From Anaerolineae bacterium (GTDB lineage Bacteria; Chloroflexota; Anaerolineae; JACIWP01): a DNA stretch of 8,373 nt. Below are positions 6,687 through 8,373 of this stretch, in pieces; position 1 is the first letter of the stretch; every line of letters begins with the position of its first letter. The translations under genes and the position numbers were made by a program. The notes beneath the pieces are model-generated. The model had not been told where the DNA came from, did no database searches, and saw nothing but the letters and a program-made list of their open reading frames with translations. The stretch spans positions 1-8,373 of the forward strand of contig JACIWP010000128.1 in the NCBI GenBank assembly GCA_014360855.1, read 5' to 3'.

Positions 6687-7082
6687 TTATCCGTGAATCA
6701 GGATGGGCAGGCAGTGTGTGCACACCCACAGGCTCTGGCCGGCCTTGCGCACCGGCAGAAGCGCCTGTGTCTCCTCGCTGGCCCCACAAATGAAACAGCG
6801 CTGAGCGATATATACCCTCCCGCGCTCCTCCATGCGCTGATGCGCGGCCTCCTCGTCGAAGGCCGGCGCCTCGCGCACCTCGATGGACAGCGCGCCGGTC
6901 GGGCACACCGAAAGGCAGAAGCCGGCGCCGTCGCACAGCTCCTCCCGCACCACGCGCGCCTTCCCGTTCACCAGCTCAATGGCGCCCTCGGCGCAGGGGG
7001 TGACGCACAGTCCACAGCCGTTACACAGGCTTTCGTCAATGCGCACAATCTGCCGCTTCGTGCGGGCGTGTATATGTTCCAT
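6687..7082 (-). CDS. Ferredoxin with altered cluster II and C-terminal zinc finger
   Basis: This is a 131-residue electron-transfer protein. Cluster I is complete, CNGCGLCVTPC (Cys20, 23, 26, 30). The second motif is CDGAGFCLSVCP (Cys50, Ala53, Cys56, Cys60): the second cysteine of the usual CxxCxxC is alanine. So this site either holds a [3Fe-4S] cluster, recruits another ligand, or the cluster is lost. A CDGxGxC second motif is, as I recall, recurrent in a family of anaerobe ferredoxins, so it is probably not a sequencing error. After an acidic linker (about 70-90) comes a separate CFIC (96-99) and CTHC (121-124) pair, a zinc-finger or rubredoxin-like knuckle. The gene starts 4 nt after the stop of the preceding ferredoxin; GAGGAG in that gene's last codons is its likely ribosome-binding site, at a slightly long 10-nt spacing. 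Confidence 0.9.
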   Translation of the reverse strand: MEHIHARTKRQIVRIDESLCNGCGLCVTPCAEGAIELVNGKARVVREELCDGAGFCLSVCPTGALSIEVREAPAFDEEAAHQRMEERGRVYIAQRCFICGASEETQALLPVRKAGQSLWVCTHCLPILIHG

Positions 7083-7086
7083 AACG

Positions 7087-7347
7087 TTATGGCTCCTCAG
7101 TGATAGTCTGCATGGATTCCCGGCCGCGGGCCGCCGGCGCGATGACTACCTCGAAGTACAGCGAAACCGCTCCCTCCGGGCAGACGTTCTCGCACACGCC
7201 GCAGTAGGTGCACTGCTCGCCGGCGCTGAAGTGCACGCGCCCTTCCACAATGCTCACCGCATGCGACGGACAGCGCTCCACACACTCCCCACAGCCCGTG
7301 CAAATATTCTCGTCAACGACTGGTAATACGATCGGCACCCGGTTCAT
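7087..7347 (-). CDS. 2[4Fe-4S] ferredoxin-type protein
   Basis: This 86-residue low-potential electron carrier has both bacterial ferredoxin motifs intact: CTGCGECVERCP (Cys16, 19, 22, 26) and CTYCGVCENVCPEGA (Cys46, 49, 52, 56). A 30-residue extension with a predicted strand (YFEVVIAP) follows the second motif. It would pass electrons between cytosolic redox enzymes; the partners are not in view. The ATG at 7347 is preferred because AGGG sits 6 nt upstream. The in-frame ATG at 7353 directly abuts that AGGG and would add two residues. It is the first gene behind the TGTGA-N6-TCACA operator and TACAAT -10 element, and is probably co-transcribed with the second ferredoxin, zinc-ribbon and methyltransferase genes. 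Confidence 0.92.
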   Translation of the reverse strand: MNRVPIVLPVVDENICTGCGECVERCPSHAVSIVEGRVHFSAGEQCTYCGVCENVCPEGAVSLYFEVVIAPAARGRESMQTITEEP

Positions 7348-7376
7348 GGGCATCCCTGTGTCACTCTTTGGTGAAT

Positions 7377-7382
7377 ATTGTA
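7377..7382 (-). promoter_or_regulatory. -10 element of the ferredoxin operon promoter
   Basis: On the minus strand, TACAAT reads 7382 to 7377, a 5/6 match to TATAAT, placing transcription start near 7370 and giving a leader of about 22 nt. The hexamer 17 bp upstream (CAGCAT) is a poor -35, as expected for an activator-dependent promoter. The Crp-type site immediately upstream would supply the activation. Confidence 0.6.
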
Positions 7383-7403
7383 CCTTTGCTTCATGAGAAA
7401 TGC

Positions 7404-7419
7404 TGTGACTTTGGTCACA
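7404..7419. promoter_or_regulatory. Crp/Fnr-family operator (TGTGA-N6-TCACA)
   Basis: TGTGACTTTGGTCACA is a perfect match to the TGTGA-N6-TCACA dyad bound by E. coli CRP and relatives. It overlaps the last codon positions of the Crp/Fnr gene (stop codon at 7417-7415) and lies upstream of the ferredoxin start. Its centre (7411.5) is 41.5 bp upstream of the start site inferred from the TACAAT box, the class II activator position. The neighbouring regulator carries the matching recognition residues. Confidence 0.75.
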
Positions 7420-8098
7420 TCGCGCAGGCGATCCGTTCCAGTCCCTCGGGGTCGAGGATGATGATGCGGTGCCGCTCGACCCGTATCAGCCCCTGTTCCT
7501 CGAAGCGCTTCAGGGTGCGGCTGACGACCTCCCGCACGGTGCCCAGCCGGCTGGCCAGCTCCTGTTGGGTAAAGCGTGGTGCCGGCCCCTGGGGCTCGCC
7601 GGCCATCTCCAGTAGCAGGCGCGCCAGGCGCTCCGCCACCGTGCGCAAGGAGAGGTCTTCGACCAGCGCGGTGAAGCGGCGCAGGCGCGCCGCGAAATCT
7701 ACCAGCACCGCCTCCGTCAGGGGCGGGTAGGCTCGCAGAAGGTGCCAGAAATCCTCCCGATGGAGCACATAGAGGATCACGCTCGTGCGGGCGATGGCGG
7801 TGGAGGGGGTAGGCCGGCCGTCTATCACCGCTACCAGATTGAACACATGGCCGGGGAAGAGGTCCATCAGGGCCTGCTCCCGGCCGTCGGGGGAAAAGCG
7901 CGAGATGCGCACCTGGCCGTGCGCGATGAAGTACACGGCCGCCGGCGGGTCCCCCTGCATGACGATCATGCTGTCGCGGGCGTAGCGCCGCACGACGATG
8001 CAGTCCGCCACCCGCTGGCGTGCCCGTTCGTCCAGGCCGGCGAAATAGGGGTGCCGGGCCAAGAACTGGAGTATCTCTTCTCTGCCCGTACCGGTCAT
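7415..8098 (-). CDS. Crp/Fnr-family transcriptional regulator
   Basis: This 227-residue dimeric DNA-binding regulator has an N-terminal cyclic-nucleotide-fold sensor (about 12-120), a dimerisation helix (about 125-150) and a winged helix-turn-helix (about 174-215). The recognition helix reads TVREVVSRTLKRF: Arg189, Glu190 and Arg194 align with CRP Arg180, Glu181 and Arg185, which read TGTGA. Ser193/Arg194 also resemble FNR. The sensor lacks the CRP cAMP signature: the phosphate-binding Arg-Ser is absent and the region reads FNLVAVIDGRPTPSTAIA. Only Cys33 and Cys225 are present, so there is no FNR-type N-terminal iron-sulphur cluster. The effector is therefore unknown; haem, NO or another ligand is possible. 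The ATG overlaps the redoxin stop by 4 nt (ATGA). The ribosome-binding site is weak, so expression probably depends on coupling. The likely target is the operator at its own 3' end. Confidence 0.93.
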   Translation of the reverse strand: MTGTGREEILQFLARHPYFAGLDERARQRVADCIVVRRYARDSMIVMQGDPPAAVYFIAHGQVRISRFSPDGREQALMDLFPGHVFNLVAVIDGRPTPSTAIARTSVILYVLHREDFWHLLRAYPPLTEAVLVDFAARLRRFTALVEDLSLRTVAERLARLLLEMAGEPQGPAPRFTQQELASRLGTVREVVSRTLKRFEEQGLIRVERHRIIILDPEGLERIACAM

Positions 8099-8373
8099 TG
8101 CCCCGGGGCGTCCCCTTTCTTCTCCGCTGAGGCTTCGGCGTTCAGCGCCTCCAACAGGGCGAGGATCTGTTCGTTCGGCGGGATGTCCTTCATGGAATCG
8201 CCGAAATGCTGAAAGCGGATCCTGCCCTGTTTGTCCACCAACAGGGTCGCCGGCATCCGGCCAAGGCCGGTCAGCTTGATCTGCTGGCGGTACAGCTTCG
8301 CCACGCGATGGGTCGGGTCGGCCAGGCCGGGGAACGGGATGTGCTCCGCCTCCCAGTAGCGCCGAAAGGCATC
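8095..8373 (-). CDS. Thioredoxin-fold redoxin/peroxiredoxin-like protein, 5' end cut by window
   Basis: Only the C-terminal 92 residues are present; the frame runs off the window edge at 8373. They read FRRYWEAEHIPFPGLADPTHRVAKLY..., then GRMPATLLVDKQGRIRFQHFGDSMKDIPPNEQIL. This matches the second half of AhpC/TSA- or TlpA-like thioredoxin folds: the D-P-x-x-x-V-A-x-x-Y helix, the cis-proline loop (RMPATLLVD) and the K-x-G-x-I-R beta-hairpin. The active-site cysteines would be upstream and cannot be seen, so peroxidase and disulphide-reductase roles are not distinguishable. It ends with an ATGA overlap on the Crp/Fnr gene. A GTG at 8304 is an internal codon, not the start. Confidence 0.87.
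   Translation of the reverse strand, partial: DAFRRYWEAEHIPFPGLADPTHRVAKLYRQQIKLTGLGRMPATLLVDKQGRIRFQHFGDSMKDIPPNEQILALLEALNAEASAEKKGDAPGQ

Noticed and set aside
5998..7103. Plus-strand open frames across the methyltransferase, zinc-ribbon and ferredoxin genes
   Set aside because: The minus-strand genes have cysteine motifs, ribosome-binding sites and coupled overlaps; the plus-strand frames have none.
7361..7374. TCAC-N6-GTGA inverted repeat at the predicted ferredoxin transcription start, a possible second operator
   Set aside because: The half-sites are in reverse order relative to the Crp dyad and only 4 bp long. It could form only a weak leader hairpin.

Overview
The window is G+C-rich (roughly two-thirds by eye) bacterial chromosomal DNA. 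The best lineage guess is Chloroflexota, near Anaerolineae. That rests on style rather than a marker gene: two exported proteins carry long Thr-Pro linkers, one joined to LysM and FxLYD-like domains, and the redox genes look anaerobic. The hexamer GCCGGC occurs about 90 times in 8.4 kb by hand count, against roughly 11 expected from base composition, which is a strong compositional signature.

Layout. (1) 1-75: the 3' half of a tRNA-Pro, entered at the anticodon, followed by a strong hairpin. (2) 88-228, minus: a 46-residue C-terminal scrap of an ArsB/NhaD-type permease, apparently a gene remnant beside the tRNA. (3) 297-2692, plus: an extended -10 promoter and a tightly packed three-gene operon encoding a LysM/FxLYD lipoprotein, a HAD hydrolase and an unrecognised 214-residue protein that may be a dead metallopeptidase. 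(4) 5570-2751, minus: a second extended -10 promoter driving a secreted or membrane-anchored HExxH metalloprotease and a CPBP intramembrane protease 7 nt downstream. (5) >8373-5599, minus: a redox-flavoured cluster, in transcription order a thioredoxin-fold redoxin (cut by the window end), a Crp/Fnr regulator, a 2[4Fe-4S] ferredoxin, a second ferredoxin with an altered cluster II and an added zinc-finger tail, an 8-cysteine zinc-ribbon protein and a SAM methyltransferase.

The most informative regulatory feature is a perfect palindrome, TGTGA-N6-TCACA, straddling the stop codon of the Crp/Fnr gene. Its centre lies 41.5 bp upstream of the start site inferred from a TACAAT -10 element for the ferredoxin genes, the classical position for a class II Crp activator. 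The regulator's recognition helix keeps the Arg-Glu...Arg trio that reads TGTGA in E. coli CRP, but its sensor domain lacks the cAMP-binding signature. The simplest model is that the redoxin-regulator pair senses a redox or nitrosative cue and switches on the adjacent ferredoxin, zinc-ribbon and methyltransferase genes. The signal and the methyltransferase substrate cannot be read from this sequence.
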